Shown: positions 19,001 through 28,111, counted from the first letter of the stretch. The stretch: DNA of 57,321 nt from an uncultured Collinsella sp. (GCA_958348225.1 CATVYG010000013.1:1-57321), one strand, 5' to 3'. The notes: generated by a model not told the origin, from the letters alone. Made by a program: numbers and translations.

Positions 19001-22000
19001 ATGGCAAAGTACGCACCTAAACACTTGGAAGTCTCAGGCGGCGCCGAGCCTCGCCCCACATTCTCGGGCCACAAGGCAACACGACTCGCCGTCACCGCGG
19101 CAACCACCATCGCTATGACTGGCTCGACGCTGCTCGCGCCGTTCTCGGCATTTGCCAACGATGCGAGTGATACCACGGCACAGGACGCGATCATGTCGCC
19201 GCTTGCTGTCCACGCCGGCGAGGCGGCAAGCTCCGCAGTAAAGGCAAACCCCCAGAAGATTGCCGACCTGCAGGCTGCGATCGATGCCGCAAAGGCTGCC
19301 GAGGCAGACGCCAAATCCGACTACGACACGGTGGCTGCCCCCTATACCGAAAAGCAGGCGGCCCGCGACAACGCACAAAGCACCTATGACGCCTCCGTCT
19401 CCGATAATTCGCAGGCAGAGGCCGCCGCGCGCGCCGAATATGCTCGCCAGCTCGATGAAAGCGTCAAGGCGGCCGACAGCGCCAGTGCCACGCTGAAGGA
19501 TGCCCAAGGAAAGCTCGATGCAGCCAAGACCGACGCCGAGGACAAGTCGAAGGTCCTTGATGCCGCAAAGCAGACGGCAGCCGATGCGCAGGCCAAGCTC
19601 GAGGCAGCCCAGAAGGCAGCCGCCAACGCAACGCCGGAGGAAATCAAGGTCGCCGAGCAGGCTGCCGCAGATGCGCAGGCCGCTCTGGACCAAGCAAAGG
19701 CTGCGAAGGCCACTGCCGATTCCGCGCTCGCCGATGCCCAGCAGGCTCAGAGCGCCGCGCAGAGCGCTTACGACAAAGCGGCAGGCACGCTGGCTTCCGC
19801 TCAGCAGGAAAAGACCGCCGCGGACGGTAAGGTAGTCGCGGCACAGACAGCGTATGACAGTGCACAAGCCGATTTGGCGGCCGCAAAGGCAGGCGCCGAG
19901 GGCCCGGAGTATGACGCCGCCCAGGCAAAGGTCGATGCCGCCCAAAGCGCACTCGACCAGGCGAAGCAGCAGCAGGCGGCTGCCGAAGCAGGCCTTTCTC
20001 AGGCAAATAGCGACGTTGCATCCAAGCAGGACGCCCTCACCGGTGCCGAAAGCGAGCTCGAAGCCAAGAAGCAGACAGTCGCAGCAGCCGAAAATGATGT
20101 AACGGCAGCCCAGACGAAAGCCGATGCGGCGCAATCGGAGTTGACCTCGGCAAAGCAGGCACATGCTACCGAATTGGAGAAAGCAAAGGCCGCTCAGAAA
20201 CAAGTCGACCAGGCAAAAGCCGAGAAGGAGCAGGCAGACAAGGCGCTCGATACTGCCAAGGCAAACCAGGCGGCCGCCGATCAAGCCGTTATCGATGCAC
20301 AGAAAGCATACGATACGTGCAAGGCGGCAACCGATAAGGCAACGACGGCGGAGGCGCAGAGTGTCATCGGCTTCTACCAGTCCATCGGTGCCAACGACGC
20401 TGCAAACATCATCTATAGGCAGAGCGATAAAAACCCGACGACCATTGGCGATAAAAAAGACGGCACGTCACTCGACAACGCCAAGCTATCGTTTGACAAG
20501 CTGCGCGAGATTAATGAATATCGCAAAAGCGTCGGTCTTAGCGAGCTTAAGGTGACGGCAGAGCAAATGGCAATCGCTCAGTCTGATTCCAATTACTCCG
20601 ACGCAACGAAGGGGCACTCAGACTATGCCGGATTTGAAAATGCCGCCTGGAACTTCAGCACGAAAGAAAACATCGCGCACCAATGGGTTGATGGCGAAAA
20701 GAAAATATTTGACGATGCTGCAGCGAAAGCCGGCCTTGGCAACGTTGCCCCCAAAGATGCTTGGAAGACTTTCTGGAGTCACGGTACCGAATTCGGAGCC
20801 CAAGGCGTGGGTTTTGGCACCGTCGGCCATTATTTGAATATCGTACAACCTAACGCCAAAACCATGGGATACGGCATCAACTCGCGCGGAACCCTTTGGC
20901 CGTATGTGTTCGTCTTGGAGATCGACAACAATTACGGTTCGTACGAGAAAGAATACTCGATCGATGAACTCGAGAATCTCTTTGATCAGTATCAGCTGAG
21001 CCTCTCCAAAGCCAGCGAAAAGCTCGCCGCCGCAAAGACGGACCTTGAACAAAAGCGCAGCACAGCGGCATCGAAAGCCAATGCCGTAAAGGTAGCTGAG
21101 ACCCTCGTCGCTCAAAAGCAGGAAGGCGTTGATACCGCGAACAGCAACCTTGCCGCCAAGAACGACAGCGCAGCAAGTGCCGCCGCCGCTGTTGCCCTAG
21201 CAGAGCAGAATCTCGCCAAGGCAAACGGAAAAGTTACCGAAGCCGAAGACCAGGTCAAAGCCGCCCAAAGTAACGTGGCGACCGCAGAGCAGGTCGTCAA
21301 CCAGAAGCGCGCCGAGCTTAAGGCATCGCAAGAGCAAGCCGCTCAGAGTCAGAAGAAGGTTGATGACGCCAAGGCAGAAACTCTCGTAAAGCAGCAGGCT
21401 CTGCAAGATGCAAAGAAGGAACTTGCCAAGTATTCTGCCGATGTTGCTGCGGCTCAGGAAAAGGCTGACAAGGCCCATCAAACGCTTGATGAAGCCACGG
21501 CAGCCCAGACGTCTGCCCAGAGTGCTCTCGAAAAGGCGGAGCGCGACGCGGCTGCCAAGAAGCAGGCCCTCGACACCGCGAAGGACAACGCCGAGGCCAA
21601 GGCGGCGACCGCGGAGCACGCTGCGAGCGATCTGACCACGGCGAAAAACGACTTTGCTTCAAAGAAGGCCCATGCCGACGCCCTGAGCAACGCGGCCAAC
21701 AATCTTACCGCGGCCAAGGCGGCCAAGAAGGACGCCGACGCAGCAGTGACTGAGGCCGGAGTCGCCCTTGGTGCGGCAAATGATGCCATCGCGAACGCCG
21801 AACAGGCGATCGAGAATTCTCAGGCCGCATCGGATGCCGCTGTCGCTACCCTCGGAAAGCTAAAGTCCATCAACGTCGAAAACGGCATTGCTACTGGCTC
21901 TGATGCAAACACGAATGATACGCTCAATGCCCTCTTTGCCAAGTGCGTCGCCGCCAAGCAGGCAGAACATAACGCAAAGGCCGCACTTGATGCCGCTCAG

Positions 22001-22336
22001 GCAGACCTTGATGCTGCGACGCCCGCCTACACCGCAGCGCTCAATGCCTACAACGAGGCGAAGGCAAAACGCGTAGCCGCCGAGCAAGCCCTGAAGGACG
22101 AGATCGCCCGCCAGGAGCAAGAGGCAGCGAAGGCCGAGCAGGCCAAGATCACGCAGGCTGCCGCTAAGCCGGCTGCTGGAAAGCCGTCTACCGGCAACGC
22201 CAAGACGGCCGCCAACTCGGCACTTCCCACCACAGGCGACAATGCTGCGCTCACCGGTGAGACGTTTGTCATCGGAGGTGTCGTGCTCGTAGCCGCTGGC
22301 GTCTTCCTGACCGACAAGAAGCGTCGTCAGGAGTAA
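19001..22336 (+). CDS. LPXTG-anchored coiled-coil surface protein with central CAP domain
   Basis: A 1,111-residue exported protein. Residues ~25-55 form a long signal peptide ending near FSAFA. Two long Ala/Lys/Glu/Asp-rich coiled coils (~90-445 and ~665-1055) flank a CAP/SCP-like globular domain (~480-645; KLSFDKLREINEYRKSVGL, ENIAHQW, GVGFGTVGHYLNIVQP). The C-terminus has the sortase motif LPTTG, a hydrophobic span and KKRRQE. It would be covalently attached to peptidoglycan and act as a stalked adhesin or enzyme. The ATG at 19001 has GGGAG upstream; a TTG at 18989 is less likely. Pairs of 57-bp palindromes lie upstream and downstream. The sortase is not in the window. Confidence 0.87.
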   Translation: MAKYAPKHLEVSGGAEPRPTFSGHKATRLAVTAATTIAMTGSTLLAPFSAFANDASDTTAQDAIMSPLAVHAGEAASSAVKANPQKIADLQAAIDAAKAAEADAKSDYDTVAAPYTEKQAARDNAQSTYDASVSDNSQAEAAARAEYARQLDESVKAADSASATLKDAQGKLDAAKTDAEDKSKVLDAAKQTAADAQAKLEAAQKAAANATPEEIKVAEQAAADAQAALDQAKAAKATADSALADAQQAQSAAQSAYDKAAGTLASAQQEKTAADGKVVAAQTAYDSAQADLAAAKAGAEGPEYDAAQAKVDAAQSALDQAKQQQAAAEAGLSQANSDVASKQDALTGAESELEAKKQTVAAAENDVTAAQTKADAAQSELTSAKQAHATELEKAKAAQKQVDQAKAEKEQADKALDTAKANQAAADQAVIDAQKAYDTCKAATDKATTAEAQSVIGFYQSIGANDAANIIYRQSDKNPTTIGDKKDGTSLDNAKLSFDKLREINEYRKSVGLSELKVTAEQMAIAQSDSNYSDATKGHSDYAGFENAAWNFSTKENIAHQWVDGEKKIFDDAAAKAGLGNVAPKDAWKTFWSHGTEFGAQGVGFGTVGHYLNIVQPNAKTMGYGINSRGTLWPYVFVLEIDNNYGSYEKEYSIDELENLFDQYQLSLSKASEKLAAAKTDLEQKRSTAASKANAVKVAETLVAQKQEGVDTANSNLAAKNDSAASAAAAVALAEQNLAKANGKVTEAEDQVKAAQSNVATAEQVVNQKRAELKASQEQAAQSQKKVDDAKAETLVKQQALQDAKKELAKYSADVAAAQEKADKAHQTLDEATAAQTSAQSALEKAERDAAAKKQALDTAKDNAEAKAATAEHAASDLTTAKNDFASKKAHADALSNAANNLTAAKAAKKDADAAVTEAGVALGAANDAIANAEQAIENSQAASDAAVATLGKLKSINVENGIATGSDANTNDTLNALFAKCVAAKQAEHNAKAALDAAQADLDAATPAYTAALNAYNEAKAKRVAAEQALKDEIARQEQEAAKAEQAKITQAAAKPAAGKPSTGNAKTAANSALPTTGDNAALTGETFVIGGVVLVAAGVFLTDKKRRQE

Positions 22337-22465
22337 GGATTTCAGGAGGACGGCTTCTCCTCCCTCCCACCGCTTCGCAAACCCTGCCCAGCATGCGCCG
22401 GGGCGCCCATCACGCGGGCGCCCCGGCGTTTTACGTTGTATGCCCGGGGCATCTGCTCCGAGATT

Positions 22466-22522
22466 GTCTCGATCTGTAACAAATACTCGGTAAAACGGGG
22501 TCTAGTTGTTACAGATCGAGAC
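22466..22522. repeat. 57-bp palindrome, P57, copy 4
   Basis: GTCTCGATCTGTAACAA ... GTTACAGATCGAGAC, 57 bases, outer arms fully complementary. Confidence 0.92.
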
Positions 22523-22545
22523 GTTAGTTTTCGGCTGAAATGTTT

Positions 22546-22602
22546 GTCTAAATCTGTAACAGCTATGGTTCAAAAACCGGTCCAGACGTTACAGATTGAG
22601 AT
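22546..22602. repeat. 57-bp palindrome, P57, copy 5
   Basis: GTCTAAATCTGTAACAG ... GTTACAGATTGAGAT, starting exactly 80 bases after copy 4. The A/T versions of the inner arm positions match each other. Confidence 0.9.
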
Positions 22603-22675
22603 GTTTGGCAAAGACGACCGCCGATTGAGCAGCCACCCTCATCTGTAATGAAAAGTCATACATTCCAACTACTAC

Positions 22676-22706
22676 TAGACACCCCCAGGGGGTATGGGTG
22701 TATAGT
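22676..22706 (+). promoter_or_regulatory. Copper-responsive promoter with CsoR-type operator
   Basis: ACACCCCCAGGGGGTATGGG (22679-22698) contains the dyad ACCCCCAGGGGGT, the usual shape of a CsoR site. It sits between a possible -35 (TAGACA, 22676) and -10 (TATAGT, 22701). A CsoR gene lies at the end of the operon, which supports autoregulated copper-induced expression. Confidence 0.6.
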
Positions 22707-22753
22707 ATCATCAGGTCAACAATTCCAACAGCGAACAACAGAAAGGAGAAGCC

Positions 22754-25093
22754 ATGGCTCAAGATAAGTTTGACGTGGGCGGCATGACATGTGCCGCCTG
22801 CCAGGCGCACGTGGACCGTGCCGTGAGCAAGCTCGACGGCGTCCAAAGCGTCGCGGTCAATCTGCTCGCCGGCTCTATGCTGGTGGACTACGACCCTGCG
22901 CAGGTCTCCCCCGACGACATCTGCACCGCTGTCGACCGCGCGGGCTACTCGGCCTCGCCCATCAGCACGGGCACCGACGCTGTCCAAAGCGGAAGTGCGC
23001 AAGCCAGGTCCGGCGCCGCCCATATGGAGTCGCCGACCAAAAAGTTGGAGGCCGCCGCCTCTGCCATGCGCACCCGCCTCATCGTCTCGATCGTATTCCT
23101 CATCCCACTGTTCTACATAGGCATGGGGCACATGCTCGGCTGGCCGCTGCCCGGCATCTTCACCGACCACACCCACAGTATGACGCTCGCGCTCACCGAG
23201 CTCGTCCTGCTCATCCCCATCGTCTACGTCAACGACGCCTACTTTATCAACGGGTTTAAATCGCTCGCGCACGGCGCGCCCACCATGGACGCCCTCATCG
23301 CCGTCGGCGCCACCGCGTCCATCGCCTGGTCGCTCTACGCCATGTTCATCATGGCCGACCAGCTAGCCGCGGGTCAGGTCCACGAGGCCATGATGACGAG
23401 CATGGACAACCTGTATTTTGAGAGCGCCGGCACGATCTTGTCGCTCGTCACCGTAGGCAAATATCTCGAGACACGCAGCAAATCCAAGACTGGCGGCGCC
23501 ATCGAGGCGCTCATCGACCTGGCACCCAAGAACGCGACCGTCGTGGCAGAGGACGGTACCGAGGCCACCGTCGACGTCGATGCCATTCTGCCCGGCCAGG
23601 TGCTGCGCGTGCGTCCCGGCGAGTCCATCCCCGTTGACGGCGTGGTGCTCGAGGGCAGCTCGGCCGTGGACGAAAGTGCGCTGACCGGCGAGTCCATCCC
23701 CGTGGAAAAGACCGCCGGCGACACTGTCAACGCGGCCACGGTCAACCGCACGGGCTCGTTTACCTTCCGCGCCACGCGTGTGGGCGCCGACACGTCGCTC
23801 GCCAAGATTATCCAGCTCGTCGAGGACGCCAACGCCACCAAGGCACCCATCGCCCGCATGGCCGACAAGGTCGCCGGCGTGTTCGTGCCCGTGGTGTTTG
23901 TAATCTCTGCCGTAACTTTTGTGGCGTGGATGGCACTGACCAGCGACGTGAATGAGGCGCTCACCTCCGCCGTCGCTGTGCTGGTGATCAGCTGCCCGTG
24001 CGCGCTGGGCCTGGCCACGCCCGTCGCCATTATGGTCGGCACCGGCAAGGGCGCCGAGATGGGCATTCTGTTTAAGAGCGCCGAGGCGCTGGAGAACCTG
24101 CGCAGCGTGGGCACCGTGGTGCTCGATAAGACGGGCACGGTCACCCGCGGCAAGCCTGCCGTGACCGATATCGTGGTAGCCACGCGCGCTGACGGCTCGC
24201 CCGCCATGAGCGAAAAGGCGCTGCTCAAGTTGGCCGCCGCGTTGGAGCGCTCGAGCGAGCACCCGCTGGCCGAGGCGATTATGGCCGAGTGCGAGACACG
24301 CGGGATCGTCGCGCGCATGGTCGAGGACTTTGCCGCCGTGCCCGGACGAGGCGTTACGGCGCGCGAAGGGCAAAACGCCATTGCCGCTGGTAACGTGCGC
24401 CTGATGAACGAGTTGGGCGTTACCGTGCCCGCGGGCCTTGCCGAGCAATTTGCCGCCGAAGGCAAGACGCCTCTGTTCTTTGCCAAGAACGGCGAGCTTG
24501 CCGGCACCGTCACCGTGGCTGACGAGGTCAAGGAGACGAGCGCCGGGGCCATCGCCGCACTGCGCTCGCTTGGCGTCGACGTGCGCATGCTCACCGGCGA
24601 CAACCGCGTGACGGCCGAGGCCATCGCCCGCCGCGTGGGGCTGAGCAGCGAACAGGTCATCGCCGACGTCCTCCCCGCCGACAAGGAACGCCACGTGCGC
24701 GAGCTGCAGGATGCGGGCGGCAAGGTCGCCATGGTGGGCGACGGCATCAACGACTCCCCCGCCCTGGCGCGCGCCGACGTGGGCCTTGCCATCGGCACCG
24801 GCGCCGACATCGCCAAGGAGGGCGCCGACGTGGTACTCATGCGCAGCGACCTCATGGACGTCGCCCGCGCCATCGAGCTGTCGCGCGCCACGATCCGCAA
24901 CATCAAGCAGGACCTGTTCTGGGCGCTGTTCTACAACGGCATCGGCATTCCGCTGGCGGCGGGCGTGTTCTTCCCCCTCACCGGTTGGCAACTCTCGCCG
25001 ATGTTTGGCGCCGCGGCCATGAGCCTGTCGAGTGTCTGCGTCGTAAGCAATGCTCTGCGCCTGCGAACCTTTAAGCCTAAAGTGGCAAAATAG
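22754..25093 (+). CDS. copA: Copper-exporting P1B-type ATPase
   Basis: A 779-residue heavy-metal P-type ATPase. An N-terminal HMA domain carries GGMTCAAC (Cys13, Cys16). The membrane ion site is CPC in SCPCALGLATP, the phosphorylation site DKTGTVTRG, the SEHPLAEA motif and the hinge MVGDGINDSPALA. The C-terminal membrane segment has YNGIGIPLAAG and MSLSSVCVVSNALRLR, typical of Cu(I) exporters. It pumps Cu(I) out of the cell at the expense of ATP. The ATG at 22754 has AAAGGAG eight bases upstream. It leads the copA-copZ-csoR operon behind a CsoR-like operator. A silver or general soft-metal role is possible. Confidence 0.93.
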   Translation: MAQDKFDVGGMTCAACQAHVDRAVSKLDGVQSVAVNLLAGSMLVDYDPAQVSPDDICTAVDRAGYSASPISTGTDAVQSGSAQARSGAAHMESPTKKLEAAASAMRTRLIVSIVFLIPLFYIGMGHMLGWPLPGIFTDHTHSMTLALTELVLLIPIVYVNDAYFINGFKSLAHGAPTMDALIAVGATASIAWSLYAMFIMADQLAAGQVHEAMMTSMDNLYFESAGTILSLVTVGKYLETRSKSKTGGAIEALIDLAPKNATVVAEDGTEATVDVDAILPGQVLRVRPGESIPVDGVVLEGSSAVDESALTGESIPVEKTAGDTVNAATVNRTGSFTFRATRVGADTSLAKIIQLVEDANATKAPIARMADKVAGVFVPVVFVISAVTFVAWMALTSDVNEALTSAVAVLVISCPCALGLATPVAIMVGTGKGAEMGILFKSAEALENLRSVGTVVLDKTGTVTRGKPAVTDIVVATRADGSPAMSEKALLKLAAALERSSEHPLAEAIMAECETRGIVARMVEDFAAVPGRGVTAREGQNAIAAGNVRLMNELGVTVPAGLAEQFAAEGKTPLFFAKNGELAGTVTVADEVKETSAGAIAALRSLGVDVRMLTGDNRVTAEAIARRVGLSSEQVIADVLPADKERHVRELQDAGGKVAMVGDGINDSPALARADVGLAIGTGADIAKEGADVVLMRSDLMDVARAIELSRATIRNIKQDLFWALFYNGIGIPLAAGVFFPLTGWQLSPMFGAAAMSLSSVCVVSNALRLRTFKPKVAK

Positions 25094-25119
25094 GCTCACC
25101 ATTACGTCCATTTAGAACG

Positions 25120-25216
25120 GGTTTTCCAGGTGCCCGAGATCGACCTGAAAGAGGAGCGACGCGTACTTTGGTACGCGAGCGACGGCTTGAAGGTCAAGGT
25201 CGGGTGCCTGGGAAAG
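25120..25216. other. Large structured inverted repeat between copA and copZ
   Basis: A 26-base left arm (25120-25145) pairs imperfectly (several G-U pairs, one bulge) with a right arm ending near 25216. The apex contains a perfect GCGTAC-TTTG-GTACGC hairpin (25161-25176) and a direct repeat GAGCGACG. It lies within the presumed copA-copZ transcript and ends about 25 bases before the copZ start. It could be a processing, attenuation or regulatory RNA structure. Confidence 0.6.
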
Positions 25217-25240
25217 CCGACACAACAGAGAGGAATACCC

Positions 25241-25462
25241 ATGCGTTACACAATCAAGACTACCGGCCTCATGTGCGGCCACTGCGACGCCACCGTCGAG
25301 ACGGCACTGCTCAACGTTGCCGGCGTGACCGACGCCGACGCCGATCACGAGACCCAAACCGTCCAAGTGGAGTGCGCCGGCACCGTGACCGCCGAGCAGC
25401 TCGCTGCCGCCGTCGAGGCCGCGGGCGAGAAGTTCCACGCCCTTTCGGTGACCGCCGCGTAG
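25241..25462 (+). CDS. copZ: Copper chaperone, HMA domain protein
   Basis: A 73-residue single HMA domain with the metal motif GLMCGHC (Cys12, Cys15), normal CopZ size. It would carry Cu(I) to CopA in the cytoplasm. The ATG at 25241 has AGAGAGGA upstream and coincides with the start of the domain; the longer frame running through the upstream hairpin is probably not translated. It lies between copA and csoR. Confidence 0.88.
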   Translation: MRYTIKTTGLMCGHCDATVETALLNVAGVTDADADHETQTVQVECAGTVTAEQLAAAVEAAGEKFHALSVTAA

Positions 25463-25510
25463 CAGCTACCAGAGACATTCGACTCCATCGACCAGAAACG
25501 AGGACCCGCC

Positions 25511-25783
25511 ATGATGGCAGACCACAAATCGGTGACCCGCATGCTCAAGACGGCACGCGGTCAGATCGACGGCATCTTGCGGATGGTCGAGGAGGACCGC
25601 TATTGCGTCGATATTTCCACGCAGCTCATGGCCACACAGGCGCTCCTCGCGCGCATTAACGCCGACGTGCTTAAGGCGCATATCGAGGGCTGTGTGACTT
25701 CGGCAATCGAATCGGGCGACGAAGACCTCAAAGCCGCCAAGCTCGCCGAAATCGAACGCGTCGTCGACAAGCTCTCCAAGTAA
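25511..25783 (+). CDS. csoR: CsoR-type copper-sensing repressor
   Basis: A 90-residue all-helical DUF156 repressor. The Cu(I) ligand triad is intact: Cys32 (YCVD), His57 and Cys61 (AHIEGC). This Cys-His-Cys pattern distinguishes CsoR from RcnR and FrmR relatives. It should repress the operon by binding the G/C-tract dyad at 22679-22698 until Cu(I) binds. The ATG at 25511 follows an AGGA. It is the last gene of the copper operon. Confidence 0.9.
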   Translation: MMADHKSVTRMLKTARGQIDGILRMVEEDRYCVDISTQLMATQALLARINADVLKAHIEGCVTSAIESGDEDLKAAKLAEIERVVDKLSK

Positions 25784-25827
25784 TTGGGGCATTGGGGACA
25801 AACTTCTTTGCACCGTCTTGGTATTCC

Positions 25828-25874
25828 GGGGACAGGTATGTTTGCACCACATTGGTGCAGATTAACCTGTCCCC
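25828..25874. repeat. P33-related hairpin
   Basis: GGGGACAGGT (25828-25837) pairs perfectly with ACCTGTCCCC (25865-25874). Inside, TTGCACCA and TTGGTGCA form a second stem. It shares the TTGGTGCA and TTAACCTG words with the 33-bp family. It lies between csoR and the zinc-ribbon gene and may also terminate the copper operon. Confidence 0.75.
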
Positions 25875-25929
25875 CTTGCTCTAAATCGGGTATAAAGGCG
25901 TGCAGCATATCGAACGAAAGGCAATTTGC

Positions 25930-26403
25930 ATGAATGACTTTATGAAGGGTCGCAATGGTGCCGATGAACTCACCATCGTGATGGGTTTTGCCGGCATCGT
26001 CATCGCGATGATCGGATCGATAGCCCGCATCCAGTGGCTCAGCTGGATTGCCATCGCCGTAATCGTGATTGGCGTGCTGCGCGGCCTGTCCAAAAATATC
26101 GACGCACGTCACAAGGAGAACGAGGCCTTTGTCGCCGCGACTGCAAACGTACCCGGCTTGGGCAAGTTTGTAGCTAGCTTGGGCGGCGGAGCTGCAGCGG
26201 CCAACGCCTCGCGCGCAGCCGGTACTAGCAAGGAAGACTTTGAACGTGCCAAGCGCACAGCCAAGAAGATGTGGAAGGGCCGCAAGACCACGGCCTATCT
26301 CAAGTGCCCCAACTGCGGCCAGATGCTCTCCGTTCCCAAGGGCAAAGGCAAGATCCGCGTCACCTGCCCCAAGTGCCATGCCAAGATGGAGACGCGCTCC
26401 TAG
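25930..26403 (+). CDS. Small membrane protein with C-terminal zinc ribbon
   Basis: A 157-residue protein of unrecognised family. Two hydrophobic segments (~15-32 and ~38-55) form a membrane hairpin. A soluble Ala/Lys-rich region leads to a C-terminal zinc ribbon (CPNCG ... CPKCH) in a strongly basic context. The ATG at 25930 follows AAAGG; an earlier in-frame ATG at 25900 is possible. It is followed by a clear terminator, so it is monocistronic. A rubredoxin-like or RNA-binding role for the ribbon cannot be decided. Confidence 0.7.
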   Translation: MNDFMKGRNGADELTIVMGFAGIVIAMIGSIARIQWLSWIAIAVIVIGVLRGLSKNIDARHKENEAFVAATANVPGLGKFVASLGGGAAAANASRAAGTSKEDFERAKRTAKKMWKGRKTTAYLKCPNCGQMLSVPKGKGKIRVTCPKCHAKMETRS

Positions 26404-26424
26404 CCGCCATACCATGGGACAAAT

Positions 26425-26461
26425 AAAAGCCGAGGCCTCGCACTGGGACCTCGGCTTTTTC
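26425..26461 (+). terminator. Rho-independent terminator of the zinc-ribbon gene
   Basis: AAAAGCCGAGG / CCTCGGCTTTT form an 11-bp stem followed by T residues, 22 bases past the stop. Confidence 0.88.
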
Positions 26462-26465
26462 TGAT

Positions 26466-26492
26466 TATGACAAAAGGATTGTCCCTTTGTCG
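26466..26492. repeat. Short hairpin downstream of the amidohydrolase
   Basis: GACAAAAGGA / TCCCTTTGTC pair with one mismatch around TTG, close to the 3-prime end of the minus-strand amidohydrolase gene. It could help terminate that gene. Confidence 0.45.
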
Positions 26493-26510
26493 CATCGCCA
26501 TATCGCGCGC

Positions 26511-27881
26511 TTACGCCACGCCGTCGCGGGCGAGCTCCTCGGCCAACGCCTCGGCCGGCATGGCCATAATCGCGTCGAGCTCGTTATCAACCTCGGGAAT
26601 GCGCTTCACCTTGAGCTTGCGTACCAGATCGCCGCGACACATCACGTGCATCGGCTCACGCAGAGCGCACAGGTCATCGAGCGGGTTCTCGCGCGTCACC
26701 AGGATATCGGCGGTCTTGCCGCACTCGATTGTGCCGGTCTCGCCGCCCAGCCCCAGCAGCTCGGCGTTGACTTGCGTAGCCGTATGCAGTGCGAAGGCGT
26801 TGCTCACGCCGACATACTTGGCAAAATAGGCCACCTCACGCCACATGTCGTACTGCGTCACGAACGGGCAGCTCGAGTCCGTGCCCAGACCCACCTTAAC
26901 GCCAGCTTCCAGTGCAGCACGAGCGCTCTCGATAATACCCGAGCACACGATATCGCCGTTCTTCTTTTGCGTATCGGTCGAATGGGTCTTTTTCGGGTCG
27001 AGCAATACAAACGGCAGCGCCGGGCTGATAGTGCAGGTAACACTGGGCGCACGCCCCTCGAGTTGCGTGCCCGCGGCGCCACGGTACAGCTCCAGAATCT
27101 CGGGCGTCAACGGAGCGCCGTGCTCAATCGTGTCAACGCCGGCCTCAAGCGCGGCCTTCACGCCCTCGGTACTCTCGACATGGGCCATAACCGGCAGGCT
27201 CACCTCGTGCGCAGCCTTGCACGCCGCCGCGGCAACCTCGACCGGCATGCGCAGCACGCCCGGCTCACCCACCTCGGTGGCGTCGAACACGCCGCCCGTT
27301 ACGAACAGCTTAATGACGTCGGCACCGCGCGCATACAGGTCGCGCACCTGTTCGGCTGCCTCGGCGGGACTGTTTGCCACCTGGGCGAACAAGCCCGCAC
27401 CATGGCCGCCCGGCACCGTGACGCCCGTTCCCGGCGCCACCAGGCGAGGACCTTGATACTTGCCGGCGTCGATGGCATTACGAACGGCGATGTCGGCAAA
27501 CAGTGGGTCGCCCGCGCCGCGCACCGTGGTCACGCCGCTTGCCAGCTGCTGTTGGGCGCTGCCCTTAAGAATATGGCGCACGATGGCGCGCCCCACGGGA
27601 TTATCGAGCTTCTTCATCAGCGCGCCTGCATCGCCCGCCGAAACCGGCTTGCCCGAACCGCACAGATGCACATGCATATTGATGAGACCGGGCATGAGAT
27701 ACGCACCCGCCAGGTCGATAACCTCAGCGCCCGCAGGCGCCTGCGCCACAGCACTCAGCCCCATCCACGTGATGACACCGCGCTCAACGACCACGGCCAT
27801 GTCGGGCTGCGGCTCCATATGTTCCGAACCATCCAGGACGGTCGCATTGATAAACAACGTAGAACGATCGGCAGACGCCAT
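26511..27881 (-). CDS. Amidohydrolase-superfamily metal-dependent hydrolase
   Basis: A 456-residue cytosolic hydrolase of the imidazolonepropionase/prolidase-like amidohydrolases. Metal-binding landmarks are INMHVHLCG (HxH), a Lys/Thr-rich strand (ADVIKLFVTGG), VMAHVES (His), DTIEHGAPLT (His) and GLGTDSSCP (Asp). The small N-terminal beta-domain (INATVLDGSEH) and its C-terminal return (ADILVTRENPLDDLCALR) are complete. The true substrate, perhaps an Xaa-Pro-like peptide or cyclic amide, is not evident. The ATG at 27881 has GAGGAG seven bases upstream. It stands alone; the upstream region holds two 57-bp palindromes. Confidence 0.82.
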   Translation of the reverse strand: MASADRSTLFINATVLDGSEHMEPQPDMAVVVERGVITWMGLSAVAQAPAGAEVIDLAGAYLMPGLINMHVHLCGSGKPVSAGDAGALMKKLDNPVGRAIVRHILKGSAQQQLASGVTTVRGAGDPLFADIAVRNAIDAGKYQGPRLVAPGTGVTVPGGHGAGLFAQVANSPAEAAEQVRDLYARGADVIKLFVTGGVFDATEVGEPGVLRMPVEVAAAACKAAHEVSLPVMAHVESTEGVKAALEAGVDTIEHGAPLTPEILELYRGAAGTQLEGRAPSVTCTISPALPFVLLDPKKTHSTDTQKKNGDIVCSGIIESARAALEAGVKVGLGTDSSCPFVTQYDMWREVAYFAKYVGVSNAFALHTATQVNAELLGLGGETGTIECGKTADILVTRENPLDDLCALREPMHVMCRGDLVRKLKVKRIPEVDNELDAIMAMPAEALAEELARDGVA

Positions 27882-28030
27882 ATCGAGCTCCTCCCTCACG
27901 ATTAACTTGAACATTTGTCCATTATCACCTAATGCAGCGACCTAAAGTCGAGCATATCGGTTAACGGAGGGAAGAGGGGATGTGGGGGACGGAATACGTT
28001 GCAGTCCCGCCCCAGCGACACTAGGGAAAT

Positions 28031-28087
28031 GTCTCGATCTGTAACAGGTACAGGGTTATTGGGCCCCTTGATGTTACAGATCGAGAC
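28031..28087. repeat. 57-bp palindrome, P57, copy 6
   Basis: GTCTCGATCTGTAACAG ... GTTACAGATCGAGAC, 57 bases, arms perfectly complementary. It is followed by copy 7 at an 81-base pitch. Confidence 0.93.
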
Positions 28088-28111
28088 ATTCGGTCGACGT
28101 TTCACCGGTTT

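Larger units (their letters stand above)
22337..22678. other. Intergenic region with a P57 pair
   Basis: It holds a GC-rich hairpin just after the surface gene (GGGGCGCCC and CGGGCGCCCC near 22400-22425, a likely terminator) and two 57-bp palindromes (22466-22522, 22546-22602). No coding sequence seen. Confidence 0.65.

Noticed and set aside
25130..25240. Extending copZ upstream to 25130
   Set aside because: The extra codons run through the long hairpin, while a proper ribosome binding site and the HMA domain both begin at 25241.
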